Source of the DNA: Victivallales bacterium | Lineage (GTDB): Bacteria > Verrucomicrobiota > Lentisphaeria > Oligosphaerales > Oligosphaeraceae | Length of the DNA stretch: 11,049 nt | Assembly: GCA_017543165.1 (NCBI GenBank) | Contig: JAFYGL010000199.1 | Span: forward strand, 1 to 11,049 | Reading direction: 5' to 3' | Shown here: piece after piece, positions 1-7,410 of the stretch | Layout: each line of letters begins with the position of its first letter | How positions within the stretch are numbered: the stretch's first letter is position 1 | Position numbers and translations under genes: made by a program | Notes under the pieces: generated by a model | What the model saw: only the letters and a program-made list of their open reading frames with translations | Told to the model about the DNA's origin: nothing | The model's database searches: none

Positions 1-355
1 GACGCAGGCACACATACAGGTCGCACTGCTGGCGTATCGCCACGTTGAGGCTGCGCATGCCTCCGCCGATAGGCGTTGTCAATGGTCCCTTGATGCCAAC
101 CAGGTACTTCTTGAACGCCTGCAGCGTTTCCTCCGGCAACCATTCCCCTGTCTTGTTGAACGCCTTTTCGCCTGCCAGCACTTCCTTCCACTCTATCTTG
201 CGCGTGCCGCCGTATGCCTTCTGCACCGCCGCATCCACCACGGTCTTCGTTGCACGCCAGATATCAGGCCCCGTGCCGTCTCCCTCTATGAATGGAATGA
301 TTGGATTGTTTCCCACTGCCAGGCCGTTCGGCCCCATGCTGATAATGTCCGCCAT
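1..355 (-). CDS. icd: NADP-dependent isocitrate dehydrogenase, 5' part (runs off left edge)
   Basis: This enzyme oxidatively decarboxylates isocitrate to 2-oxoglutarate in the cytoplasmic TCA cycle. The first 118 residues are present and the rest lies beyond position 1. The N-terminus carries the E. coli-type landmarks: [17 protein letters not shown] (residues 17-33), [33 protein letters not shown] (about 88-109) and DLYVCLR at the cut edge. Ser102 in GGGMRSLN aligns with the E. coli active-site serine (Ser113) that AceK phosphorylates. Its presence does not prove such regulation here. The ATG at 355 has an AAGGA ribosome site 9 nt upstream. The 56-bp gap to the preceding gene is AT-rich, and I could not pick a convincing promoter in it. 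Identity is very likely from the conserved motifs. NADP rather than NAD specificity is inferred from overall resemblance to the E. coli form. Confidence 0.95.
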   Translation of the reverse strand, partial: MADIISMGPNGLAVGNNPIIPFIEGDGTGPDIWRATKTVVDAAVQKAYGGTRKIEWKEVLAGEKAFNKTGEWLPEETLQAFKKYLVGIKGPLTTPIGGGMRSLNVAIRQQCDLYVCLR

Positions 356-411
356 TTGATTTTTTCCTTATTTTTTATGTGAATTGAAAGAAAATTGCCC
401 CGTAATATAGC

Positions 412-2634
412 CTATTTTACCTTGAATGCCCTGTACAATGAGCGATTATGGTAGTTGCCCTGGGGCACATTGTCCGTAAAAGCAGACACAGCGGGGTATT
501 CAGCCGCTTTTCCTGGCTCTGGCTCCAGGCGATTTGTCCTGAATATGCCAAGTTTGCCCTGCCTTCCAGGGCAGAATTCCTCCAGCAACTGCAAGGGGAA
601 GGCAATGCTCCCCTTCCATCCGTCCTTCAGCAATTCAGCCTTCACCGCAAGTTCACCCGCCTTGGCATAACGGGACGAACGGCGCAGCTTGCCGTCATAG
701 CGCAATGCCTGCAACGCGCCATTGGCGTTCACTATCAACTGTATGTATGGCAAGCCACCGTCAATGGGCGCCAGCATGATTTCAAAGCAGTCGTCCGCCC
801 ACACATTGCCGTTGTGGCCTGGTATGGCACGGCGCATAATCCTGTCAGCACGCTCTTCCTGCGCCTTCATCTCCAGCAGCAGTTTTCCGTCCTTGACCGA
901 GACAGTCACGCTGGAGGGCTGGAATCTCTTCTTCAGCAGATTCACAGGGCACAGTTCCAGGCAAACAGGCTTCTCGCCAAAGTCCAGGACACGCTCCATG
1001 GGATATTCCTTGCGGAACTTCTCACGCAGCGCATCCGCCTCCTGCCTGTATTCCAGGAACTTCTCGTTCTCTTCCAATGCCTTCTTGGAATAGCCCATGA
1101 ACTCCGCAAACGCCGCCTGCATCTTGGCCATCCAATACGGCTCCGTGCATTTTGCAGCAGCCTTCTCAAGCAGCTTCGCTGGCTCTGCCAGCTTGTCGTA
1201 TGCATAGCAGGACAATAGCGGGTCCTCGTGGATGTTGCATTTGCGGTATATGCCCTCCATGCAGGAATAGAACGCCAGCATCTCCTCCACCGCGCCAGGA
1301 TACATGAACGTGCAGAATTCACGGATGAGGGCGTCGGTGTCCGCCTTCGCATCAAGCAGAGTGTTCACATACACGAAGTTGTCCATTGCGGAAAACATAT
1401 ACGGCGTGCGGCGCTTCCAGCGTGCATACATGCTTGCGCTGTCGGCTGAACGCTGTCCCCAGCAAACGCCCTGCAAGGCCTTAAGGCAATCCGCCTGCCC
1501 ATGTGGATTTATGATTGGATAACTGTCCCATTTTGGCATTCTAGGATAAAGGCGCACCATTGGCCTGGCGCCCTTTGCCGCCCATGCCTCGTAAAGAGGG
1601 CGCACCCTGGCATAATTCACCACGGCTGGCAGGCCTGTGGATATATCCACCGCAATGCCGTCCAGCCTCTCCCTGCAAGTCGGGGGATTTATGTGCGAAG
1701 GGGACTTTTCCTGCAAGAACAAGTGCAAATTGGGATATGCCTTGCGCACCTGGTCATACACATCCAGAATGAAGCCATAGAAATAATTCTCATTGGTGTC
1801 CACCTTGGCGCAGTCGGGGCACTCGCAGCGGCGGAATGGGGCGTCGCAGAACATACGCATGGTATGTATCTTCTTCTTGGACTTGCCAATGCCTGCGATT
1901 ATGTCGGAAACCATTATCTCCTTCACCCGTGGATTGGAAAGGCATGGCAAGTGGCGCGGATAAGTCTCGTTCAGGCGCTGCCCGTCATAGAGGCTGAACA
2001 ATTCAGGTGTGTCCTTGAAACGCTTGTTCCAGCGGTTGATGCACTGGTAGTGATAGTCGTTCTGCGCCCAGTAGGGAATGCTGCACAGCTGCTTCTTCGC
2101 ATAGCGGTCAATCACATCGTAATTGTAGTCATTGGGGAAATACCTGCCCATGCCACGCACCTTAAAACTGAACGAGGGGCAATCCACCGCAGGCACATTA
2201 AGCAGCGCATTGGGCTGGATTGCCTCGCCCTTTTCCTGCTCGGGCGCATACACCTTGAGCCCCGCGTATTTACGCAGGAAGTAGAACACCGCCAGTATGC
2301 TGCCATTTTCGCCAATGTTCGCATACGGCTTTGCCTCCGCATCGTCATTGCCGTGCAACTTTATGCTGCGCCCCTGGCAAACCACGGCAAAGCCCTCAGG
2401 CATCCCCAAAGTCAATTCATTTGCCCCGACGTAGAATGAAATCGCCTCCTTGCTGCCGTTCAACATAATGGGCGCACTGTAGATACGCGCCAGATACGCC
2501 TGTAATTCGCCAGCCGCGGCCTGAACTGTAGGCGTTGCCTCGTCCGCAACCTCTATCTTGTAGTTGAGCCTCTCCTCAATCACCTTGCCCCAGCAAAGCA
2601 CCGAGACAAACAACAAGAACAAAAACTTTTTCAT
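412..2634 (-). CDS. Exported DUF4838 protein with C-terminal CBM9-like domain, probable glycan-active enzyme
   Basis: A 740-residue protein begins with a classic export signal (MKKFLFLLFVSVLCWG), so it should act in the periplasm or outside the cell. Residues about 22-150 resemble the N-terminal accessory domain of alpha-glucuronidase-like enzymes. Residues about 150-470 match the DUF4838 type, including RWNKRFKDTPELFSLYDG and a cysteine cluster, C263 plus CECPDC (270-275). DUF4838 proteins are considered relatives of glycoside hydrolases, but no reaction can be assigned. Residues about 550-740 look like a CBM9-like beta-sandwich (DDCFEIMLAP, GWKGSIAFP, LGIFRTNR), which would bind sugar. An in-frame upstream start would add 30 residues ahead of the signal peptide. 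I chose 2634 because of the signal peptide and a GAGGAG site 6 nt upstream. The gene stands apart from both neighbours (86 bp and 56 bp) and probably has its own promoter. Substrate is unknown. Confidence 0.85.
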   Translation of the reverse strand: MKKFLFLLFVSVLCWGKVIEERLNYKIEVADEATPTVQAAAGELQAYLARIYSAPIMLNGSKEAISFYVGANELTLGMPEGFAVVCQGRSIKLHGNDDAEAKPYANIGENGSILAVFYFLRKYAGLKVYAPEQEKGEAIQPNALLNVPAVDCPSFSFKVRGMGRYFPNDYNYDVIDRYAKKQLCSIPYWAQNDYHYQCINRWNKRFKDTPELFSLYDGQRLNETYPRHLPCLSNPRVKEIMVSDIIAGIGKSKKKIHTMRMFCDAPFRRCECPDCAKVDTNENYFYGFILDVYDQVRKAYPNLHLFLQEKSPSHINPPTCRERLDGIAVDISTGLPAVVNYARVRPLYEAWAAKGARPMVRLYPRMPKWDSYPIINPHGQADCLKALQGVCWGQRSADSASMYARWKRRTPYMFSAMDNFVYVNTLLDAKADTDALIREFCTFMYPGAVEEMLAFYSCMEGIYRKCNIHEDPLLSCYAYDKLAEPAKLLEKAAAKCTEPYWMAKMQAAFAEFMGYSKKALEENEKFLEYRQEADALREKFRKEYPMERVLDFGEKPVCLELCPVNLLKKRFQPSSVTVSVKDGKLLLEMKAQEERADRIMRRAIPGHNGNVWADDCFEIMLAPIDGGLPYIQLIVNANGALQALRYDGKLRRSSRYAKAGELAVKAELLKDGWKGSIAFPLQLLEEFCPGRQGKLGIFRTNRLEPEPGKAAEYPAVSAFTDNVPQGNYHNRSLYRAFKVK

Positions 2635-2640
2635 AAAGAA

Positions 2641-2646
2641 CTCCTC
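2641..2646 (-). promoter_or_regulatory. Ribosome binding site that sets the DUF4838 gene start
   Basis: GAGGAG on the minus strand lies 6 nt before the ATG at 2634. It supports this start over the longer frame, which would put 30 unrelated residues in front of the signal peptide. Confidence 0.8.
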
Positions 2647-2692
2647 TGTAATTGTATGTGCACTGGCGAGAACAGCGTTTCTGGCGGTGGTT

Positions 2693-2719
2693 ATGTGGGC
2701 GCCGAGGCGGCGCCCACAT
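2693..2719 (-). terminator. Strong hairpin after the serine hydrolase gene, possible operon terminator
   Basis: A perfect inverted repeat has 12-bp arms and a 3-nt loop; the core arms are GTGGGCGCCG and CGGCGCCCAC. It begins 1 nt past the stop codon of the hydrolase gene that ends at 2721, the last gene of the six-gene run. On the minus strand the hairpin is followed by ATAACCACC rather than a T-tract, so it is not a textbook intrinsic terminator. It could still cause pausing, bidirectional or factor-assisted termination, or protect the mRNA 3' end. Confidence 0.55.
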
Positions 2720-2720
2720 T

Positions 2721-3710
2721 TCAAATGCTGTTGGCAATTTCCAGGCGCGCCTGTATGGCCTCGTCATGCTCGCCGAACAGGTTTGTCAGTATGATGATGT
2801 ATTTGCCTTCGCCATAATCCACCCAGAAGGACTGGCCGCTGGAGCCTGAATGGTAAACAAACTGGGGCGAAAATGAGCGAGGGCGCATGGCCTCGTCCAG
2901 ATTCCATCCAAAGGAACGTGGCTTCTTGCCCTCTGGCGCAAAGTTGCGGAACATCTCGCGCTCCACAATGTCGCTCTTGAACAATCCTTCGCCACGCCGT
3001 ATCAGCATCCTAGCGTACTTGGCCAAGTCGCCCGCCGTGGTGAAAAGCCCAGCATTTCCCATTGCCACCGGCTGGAATTTGCGCGCCCATAAGTCAAACA
3101 CGACACGCCTGTCGCTATCCACACAACGCTTGTGCACGAACAGGCGCGGCACCTGCCCATCAGAAGGATAGCCCCAGAAACTGTCATTCATGCCCAAGGG
3201 CGTGAACAGATTCTCCCTGGCGAACTGTGCCACGGGCATACCTGAAATGCGCTCGACAATAAATGCCAGCATGTCATAGCATGCGCAGGAATAACTGAAC
3301 TCCTTCCATGGCAGCATCACCGCAGGGGAATTGAAAATGTGCCGCAGCAACTCGTCTCCAGGCACATTGACTGGATAGTCCTGCTCAATGCCTGTGTAAT
3401 GCGCGGCCAATGCCCTTACGCTGACAGGCGCCAGCAACTTGCCATGGAAATCAGGCAGATATTCCGTAAACGGCGCATCCAAATCCAGAAGCCCCCTTTC
3501 CGCCAGCAGCAAGGCGCAGGTCGCTGTGCAAACAGGCTTTGTCACGCTGGACACGTCAAACACCGTGTCCAATGCCATTTTCCTGCCAGACACGCGGTCC
3601 GCAATGCCAATTGCCTGCCGCAGCGTGTCTTCCTTCTCCGTGCCAGCCCAGACCACCGCGCCATCAAATATGCCCTTCGCAATAAATGATTCCGCCAATT
3701 GCAAATCCAT
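2721..3710 (-). CDS. Beta-lactamase-fold serine hydrolase (class C / PBP4* type)
   Basis: A 329-residue member of the beta-lactamase/penicillin-binding-protein fold. These act as DD-peptidases, esterases or amidases on peptidoglycan or small substrates. The catalytic SxxK motif is S55-V-T-K58 within TVFDVSSVTKPV. The usual second motif YxN appears as Y140-S-C142, so the Asn is replaced by Cys. The third motif is H287-S-G289 in YHSGSSGQSFWVD. Length and motif spacing fit a full single domain. I see no signal peptide, so it may be cytoplasmic. A TTG at 3731 is an alternative start, but the ATG at 3710 has AGGA 7 nt upstream. It lies 17 nt after the sensor kinase stop and is last in the run, which hints at a role in envelope sensing or turnover. 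True antibiotic resistance is unlikely given the motif variant and setting. Confidence 0.88.
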   Translation of the reverse strand: MDLQLAESFIAKGIFDGAVVWAGTEKEDTLRQAIGIADRVSGRKMALDTVFDVSSVTKPVCTATCALLLAERGLLDLDAPFTEYLPDFHGKLLAPVSVRALAAHYTGIEQDYPVNVPGDELLRHIFNSPAVMLPWKEFSYSCACYDMLAFIVERISGMPVAQFARENLFTPLGMNDSFWGYPSDGQVPRLFVHKRCVDSDRRVVFDLWARKFQPVAMGNAGLFTTAGDLAKYARMLIRRGEGLFKSDIVEREMFRNFAPEGKKPRSFGWNLDEAMRPRSFSPQFVYHSGSSGQSFWVDYGEGKYIIILTNLFGEHDEAIQARLEIANSI

Positions 3711-3717
3711 TGTTCTT

Positions 3718-3721
3718 TCCT
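3718..3721 (-). promoter_or_regulatory. Ribosome binding site for the serine hydrolase
   Basis: AGGA followed by AAGAACA places this site 7 nt before the ATG at 3710. It favours that start over the in-frame TTG at 3731, which overlaps the kinase stop codon. Confidence 0.65.
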
Positions 3722-3727
3722 GTGTAA

Positions 3728-5629
3728 TCAAGCCGTTGGTAGATAAATGGTTATCTCGCAGCCCTCGCCAGGTGCAGTCTTTATGTTAATCCAGCCCTTG
3801 TGGTGCGAGATGCAGCCATACACCATGGACATGCCAAGTCCAGTGCCATTTACGCCCTTGGTGCTGTAGAATGGCTCGAACACCTTTTCCTTTGTCTCTT
3901 CGTCCATGCCCTTTCCCGTATCCTTTACGCTCAATGTCACGTATGCGTCTGGCGTATCAGGCACATTCACGGGGCGTTCCTTCCAGCTGTCGGTGTCGCC
4001 GTGCGCCTTGTCCGTGCGCAATGTGATTCTCCTGCGCCCCTCCGCAGGCAATGCATCCCTGGAATTCAGCAGCAGTTTCAGCACCACCTGCTGCAACTGC
4101 GTTTCATCTGCCATAACCATCAGGGGTTCAGGATAAAGAACAGGCTTGAACTGCACATCCTTTAGCCCCGCCTCAAACAAGTCCGCCGCGCTTTGCGCCA
4201 CATTGCAAAGATTCGTCAGTTTCTCCTGGTATTTTCCCTTTCTGGCAAAACCCAGCAGCTTGCTCACCAGGTCAGCCGCCCTGCCGCTGGCGTTCCTGAT
4301 GTTCCCAATCATGGATTTTGACTTGTCATCCAAAGGCTGCTGTGCAATCACCTCCGTGCTTGCCTGTATTGCCTGGAGCAGATTGTTGAAGTCGTGGGCA
4401 ATGCCGCCAGCCAGCACACCTACCGCCTGTATTCTCTGGGACTGCTGCAATGTCTCCTCCAGTTTCTTGCGGTGCTGCTCCTCAAGGTGGCTGTCCGTCA
4501 CATCCCTCATGATGACAATGACCATCCCAATGTCATTGAGCCTGGCAGTTGAAATATTGAATTCCACATAGATGACACGCCCATCGGGAAGTTTCATTTG
4601 CATTGAATTGAAGAAGGTGGTCTTTGGCGGCTGTGGTTCCGTGCCCTGGTGCTCTGCATGCTCGTTAAGCAAAGGAGCGCATATCCCCTGCCAGTCAAAG
4701 GGCTCACCGTTTTCCTTGAAAATTATCGAAGCAAGGTTCAAGCCCTCGGAAAAGCCCTTTAGTTGCTTCACAGCGGAATGATTGGCGTTTATCACATTGC
4801 CTTCCTTGTCCGCCAGGAAAATCATCTCCATGCTGTTGTCCATCACCGTCTGGTACCTGCCCTCCCATTCCTCCACTGACTGGCGCAGGCGGCCCGCGCT
4901 TTGAATATGCTCCAGCAATGTGGAAATTATGGCAAAGGGCCTCTTCTTGCCAACCAATGCATTGCCGCAGGTGATTTTCAGATAGAAATGAGACAAGAAC
5001 GAAATGACCACAATCGACACATTCCACTCGATCAACGGGAAGATATGCGCATTGGAATAGCCACAGACCACCAGCATCGCATTGTTGCCGCAGATGAACG
5101 CATAGATGTGCAGCAGCATCGCAACGCCAGTGGGAATATGCATGTTGCGCATGGTCTGGTACGTGACTGGCAACACCATGAACAACAGCAACTGGCACGC
5201 AGTCATTATGAGGATAGGCACCAGGAAATTGCTGGTGTCCGACAGGAAGCCCGCCATTTCGCTGAAGTCCAGATTCACTTCGCAGTGCACCAGTATCATC
5301 TGGATTATATAGACGCAGGACAACACGGAGAGAAGCATACACAGTATGAAGCGGTGCGCCTCAATCGTGCCCTCCTCCTCATATATCGTCAGGTACATCA
5401 ATATCACTGGTATCAGCAGAATGCCATTGTCCAGCATGCCCATTGATTTTGCGGGAAGCAGCATTTTCTCGAAGCCTGGCATCTGTGAAATCTGGGCGAA
5501 GGCAAAGAAAGTGCCCAGAAGCATGTAAAGCGGAATGGAACCCACTGCCCTGCGCAGCCAGTATATCATTATGAAAAACAGGCACAGGGACGAAAGCTCG
5601 AACACGGATTTGTAAATGACGTCAAGCAT
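3728..5629 (-). CDS. Membrane sensor histidine kinase: seven-helix sensor, PAS, HisKA, HATPase
   Basis: A 633-residue sensor kinase. Residues about 8-220 form a hydrophobic region with about seven membrane helices (near 10-28, 31-49, 66-84, 92-112, 130-155, 167-189 and 200-220) and no large periplasmic loop, suggesting a signal sensed in or near the membrane. A PAS domain spans about 258-380 (RYQTVMDNSMEMIFLADKEG to VIMRDVTDS). The dimerization and phosphoacceptor region carries H412 in GGIAHDFNNLLQAI. The ATP-binding domain shows the N box (LLNSRDALP, N522), G1 (VKDTGKGM, 569-575), F box (VFEPFYST) and G2 (GTGLGM, 595-600). All catalytic parts look intact. It ends without a receiver domain, and no response regulator lies in the window, so it is locally an orphan. 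It starts 1 nt after mreD, with GGAAG upstream, and is followed by the hydrolase after 17 nt. The ligand and partner are unknown. Confidence 0.95.
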   Translation of the reverse strand: MLDVIYKSVFELSSLCLFFIMIYWLRRAVGSIPLYMLLGTFFAFAQISQMPGFEKMLLPAKSMGMLDNGILLIPVILMYLTIYEEEGTIEAHRFILCMLLSVLSCVYIIQMILVHCEVNLDFSEMAGFLSDTSNFLVPILIMTACQLLLFMVLPVTYQTMRNMHIPTGVAMLLHIYAFICGNNAMLVVCGYSNAHIFPLIEWNVSIVVISFLSHFYLKITCGNALVGKKRPFAIISTLLEHIQSAGRLRQSVEEWEGRYQTVMDNSMEMIFLADKEGNVINANHSAVKQLKGFSEGLNLASIIFKENGEPFDWQGICAPLLNEHAEHQGTEPQPPKTTFFNSMQMKLPDGRVIYVEFNISTARLNDIGMVIVIMRDVTDSHLEEQHRKKLEETLQQSQRIQAVGVLAGGIAHDFNNLLQAIQASTEVIAQQPLDDKSKSMIGNIRNASGRAADLVSKLLGFARKGKYQEKLTNLCNVAQSAADLFEAGLKDVQFKPVLYPEPLMVMADETQLQQVVLKLLLNSRDALPAEGRRRITLRTDKAHGDTDSWKERPVNVPDTPDAYVTLSVKDTGKGMDEETKEKVFEPFYSTKGVNGTGLGMSMVYGCISHHKGWINIKTAPGEGCEITIYLPTA

Positions 5630-5630
5630 C

Positions 5631-6179
5631 TCAATGACTTCCTTTCTTGAAATGCAACAGGGAGCCCAAAGGCACTGCCAGCAACGAGGCCAGAAACACC
5701 TGGCGCGGCATCAACGCCAGGCGCTGCACAACTGGCATTCCTTCCGCCTTGAACAGCAGCATCAGCAAAGTCCAGCAAAATGTGGCGGCGAAACTGGCCA
5801 CGCCAGCACTGACAGCCTCAGGCCACCTGCGGGACATTGAACGCAAAATCAAAAAATGCAACAACACGCACAGGCTGAGGAACAAGGACGACACGCCCAT
5901 CGTCCCATAGGTCCAGCAATCCAGCAGAACGCCGCACAGCACAGGCCATAGCCAGGACAAACGCCCGCCATACAGGCAGCACGAAACAAGCACCGCAGGA
6001 TATATCGGCAGTTCTGGCAGGGCAGAAGGCAAGGCCAGTTGCAAGCCAGACGCGACCACGCACAGAAACACAGCTCCCAGCAGCGACAGCATGTCCCGCC
6101 AAAGTCCATCGCGGCCCAGCAGATACTCCCGCAATACCGCAAAGTCCAATTTGACCTTTATGTCAATCAATGTCCCCAT
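5631..6179 (-). CDS. mreD: Rod shape-determining protein MreD
   Basis: A 182-residue inner-membrane protein made mostly of hydrophobic helices. MreD works with MreC, MreB, RodA and PBP2 to guide lateral wall synthesis. The family hallmark GVLLDCWTYGTMGVSSL (about 83-99) is present, followed by further helices near 100-113, 125-144 and 160-176. The length suits the family. The start is uncertain. The frame stays open upstream through a repeat as far as the mreC stop, and further ATGs exist at 6239 and 6221 inside the repeat. I chose 6179 as the first ATG outside the repeat. Its ribosome site is weak (GAATTGAAA), and the ATG at 6092 (153 residues) is also possible. It follows mreC as usual, but after 124 bp of repeat DNA, and abuts the sensor kinase by 1 nt. 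Confidence 0.85.
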   Translation of the reverse strand: MGTLIDIKVKLDFAVLREYLLGRDGLWRDMLSLLGAVFLCVVASGLQLALPSALPELPIYPAVLVSCCLYGGRLSWLWPVLCGVLLDCWTYGTMGVSSLFLSLCVLLHFLILRSMSRRWPEAVSAGVASFAATFCWTLLMLLFKAEGMPVVQRLALMPRQVFLASLLAVPLGSLLHFKKGSH

Positions 6180-6193
6180 TTTCAATTCTATTT

Positions 6194-6290
6194 GCGCGGT
6201 GGGCCGCGCACGGAGCGGCATGCCTGGCAAAAGTCTCATGGCATTCCAACGTCCTGACGCGCGGCCAATGGCCGCGCGGAGCAGCGTGCC
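6194..6290. repeat. Palindromic dispersed repeat, copy 1, between mreC and mreD
   Basis: This GC-rich element fills most of the 124-bp mreC-mreD gap. Its core is a palindrome with 10-bp arms CGCGCGGCCA and TGGCCGCGCG around one base (6258-6278). Positions 6249-6290 recur inverted at 10975-11016 with 39 of 42 bases identical; the three differences are transitions. A weaker, same-direction relative of the core lies at 6194-6224: GCGCGG, GGCCGCGC, then GGAGCGGCATGCC. The matching piece at 6278-6290 is GGAGCAGCGTGCC (11 of 13). The element is therefore a degenerate internal duplication. It resembles REP/BIME-type intergenic repeats in style, but I cannot assign it to a known family. Confidence 0.85.
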
Positions 6291-6303
6291 GCGCGAATGA
6301 ACG

Positions 6304-7167
6304 CTACAATACCACAAACAGATACTTCATCTGCGCAAAGGAGGCCGCTGTGTTCAAATGGAGCACAGGTGCGGCGCTGCCGCTCTTGTCCACATCCGCG
6401 ACACGCCCCGCAATGAGCACTGGCCCGTCCAGCGCCCCTTCAGGCGTGACAGTGACAATGTCCCCCACGGCGACCTTGTCAAACAAAACACCGTCCAGGC
6501 TGTTCACCACGACCTGCGGCACGGGTTGAAGCATGCTAATCTTGTATGCGCTGTCGCTGCCGCCGCCAGCCAATATACCAGAGACATTCCGTCCCCTGAC
6601 TTGGCATGGATACGAAAAACGCGCACTGGTTGCAAGCGTGACCTTGGCTGTCTTCAAGCCCACCTCGGAAACTATGCCCACCAGCCCCGCATCTGAAATC
6701 ACCAGTTTGCCAGGGCGTATTCCATCGTAACTTCCCCTGTTGACCACCACATAGTCGTAATATTCGGAGAAGGCGTCCCGCTGCTGCACTTCGCAAAGGG
6801 CCAGGCTCATCTGCTTGGTGGCCAGCGTCATGCCTATCCTGTTGCGCAACTGCCTGTTCTCCTCCAGAAGCACTGCGCTTTCCTGGCGCAGGTGCTCATA
6901 CTCCGCCTTCGCCTCCGCCGCCTCCTGGCGCAGCATATTGGCGTCCTCATGGCCTGTGCCGTCAGGCAAGCCGCCCCAGGCGCCCCGTGCCGCGCGTGCG
7001 CACATCCGCGCAAAGGACTGGCTAGGCTCTATGAGCATGCGCCCCATTCCAGCCAGGCGACTGGACAACCCAGGCGGCAGGCATAAAAGCAACAGCGACA
7101 GAAGCACGCCGTAAAACAGGCGCACCCTGCCGCCAATGCCGCCCTTGTCCTTGCCAGTTTCAGCCAT
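6304..7167 (-). CDS. mreC: Rod shape-determining protein MreC
   Basis: A 287-residue bitopic envelope protein, the periplasmic scaffold of the elongasome that links cytoskeletal MreB to the wall synthases RodA and PBP2. It has a short cytoplasmic tail, one membrane helix (about 16-32) and a coiled-coil stretch (about 75-110, EAAEAKAEYEHLRQESAVLLEENRQL region). The paired beta domains run from about 120 to the end. Family-typical segments include VVVNRGSYDGIRPGKLVI and GLVGIVSEVG (about 140-170), and VSGILAGGG (about 195-203). The ATG at 7167 lies inside the end of the ACP gene, an 8-nt overlap, with GGAAGG 8 nt upstream. This indicates translational coupling. mreB is absent from the window, which departs from the common mreB-mreC-mreD order. 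Confidence 0.94.
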   Translation of the reverse strand: MAETGKDKGGIGGRVRLFYGVLLSLLLLCLPPGLSSRLAGMGRMLIEPSQSFARMCARAARGAWGGLPDGTGHEDANMLRQEAAEAKAEYEHLRQESAVLLEENRQLRNRIGMTLATKQMSLALCEVQQRDAFSEYYDYVVVNRGSYDGIRPGKLVISDAGLVGIVSEVGLKTAKVTLATSARFSYPCQVRGRNVSGILAGGGSDSAYKISMLQPVPQVVVNSLDGVLFDKVAVGDIVTVTPEGALDGPVLIAGRVADVDKSGSAAPVLHLNTAASFAQMKYLFVVL

Positions 7168-7408
7168 TGAGCTTGCCTTCCACCAGTTTGGCCAAGGATT
7201 CCACGCTCTTCAGAACTTCAGCCGTAATCTCCGCCTGCTCGAATGTGACGCCGAACTGCTCCTCCATCGCCACTATCATCTCCAGCAGCAGAAACGAATC
7301 CACGCCGTATTCTGCCAGAGGCTTTTCATTCTCAATGCTCTGTGGTTCTATATCAAGGAAAAGCCTCTCAACCAGCAATTCCTTAATCTGCTTCCTGATG
7401 TCGTCCAT
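7160..7408 (-). CDS. Stand-alone acyl carrier protein (phosphopantetheine carrier)
   Basis: An 82-residue, acidic, helical carrier protein. It carries the 4'-phosphopantetheine attachment motif YGVDSFLLLE with Ser38, followed by the family's helix-III region EEQFGVTFEQAEI. DSF replaces the DSL/DSM usual in fatty-acid AcpP, so a specialised carrier role (lipid, wall or secondary-metabolite acylation) is as likely as housekeeping fatty-acid synthesis. No acyltransferase, ketosynthase or ligase is adjacent to reveal the cargo. The ATG at 7408 has GGAAG 7 nt upstream and sits 2 nt after the stress-protein stop. The gene's end overlaps the mreC start by 8 nt, so the two are made together. Domain assignment is firm; the pathway is unknown. 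Confidence 0.93.
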   Translation of the reverse strand: MDDIRKQIKELLVERLFLDIEPQSIENEKPLAEYGVDSFLLLEMIVAMEEQFGVTFEQAEITAEVLKSVESLAKLVEGKLNG

Positions 7409-7410
7409 GA

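Noticed and set aside
1501..2439. A 312-codon open frame on the + strand opposite the DUF4838 gene
   Set aside because: The minus strand carries a coherent exported protein here. The + frame has no domain, and I see no convincing ribosome site for it.
2635..2724. 30-residue extension ahead of the DUF4838 signal peptide
   Set aside because: It would bury the signal peptide inside the protein and runs through the hairpin. The GAGGAG site supports the start at 2634.
2721..3710. Antibiotic-resistance beta-lactamase
   Set aside because: It has no visible export signal, a variant second motif and an operon setting with shape genes. General serine hydrolase fits better.
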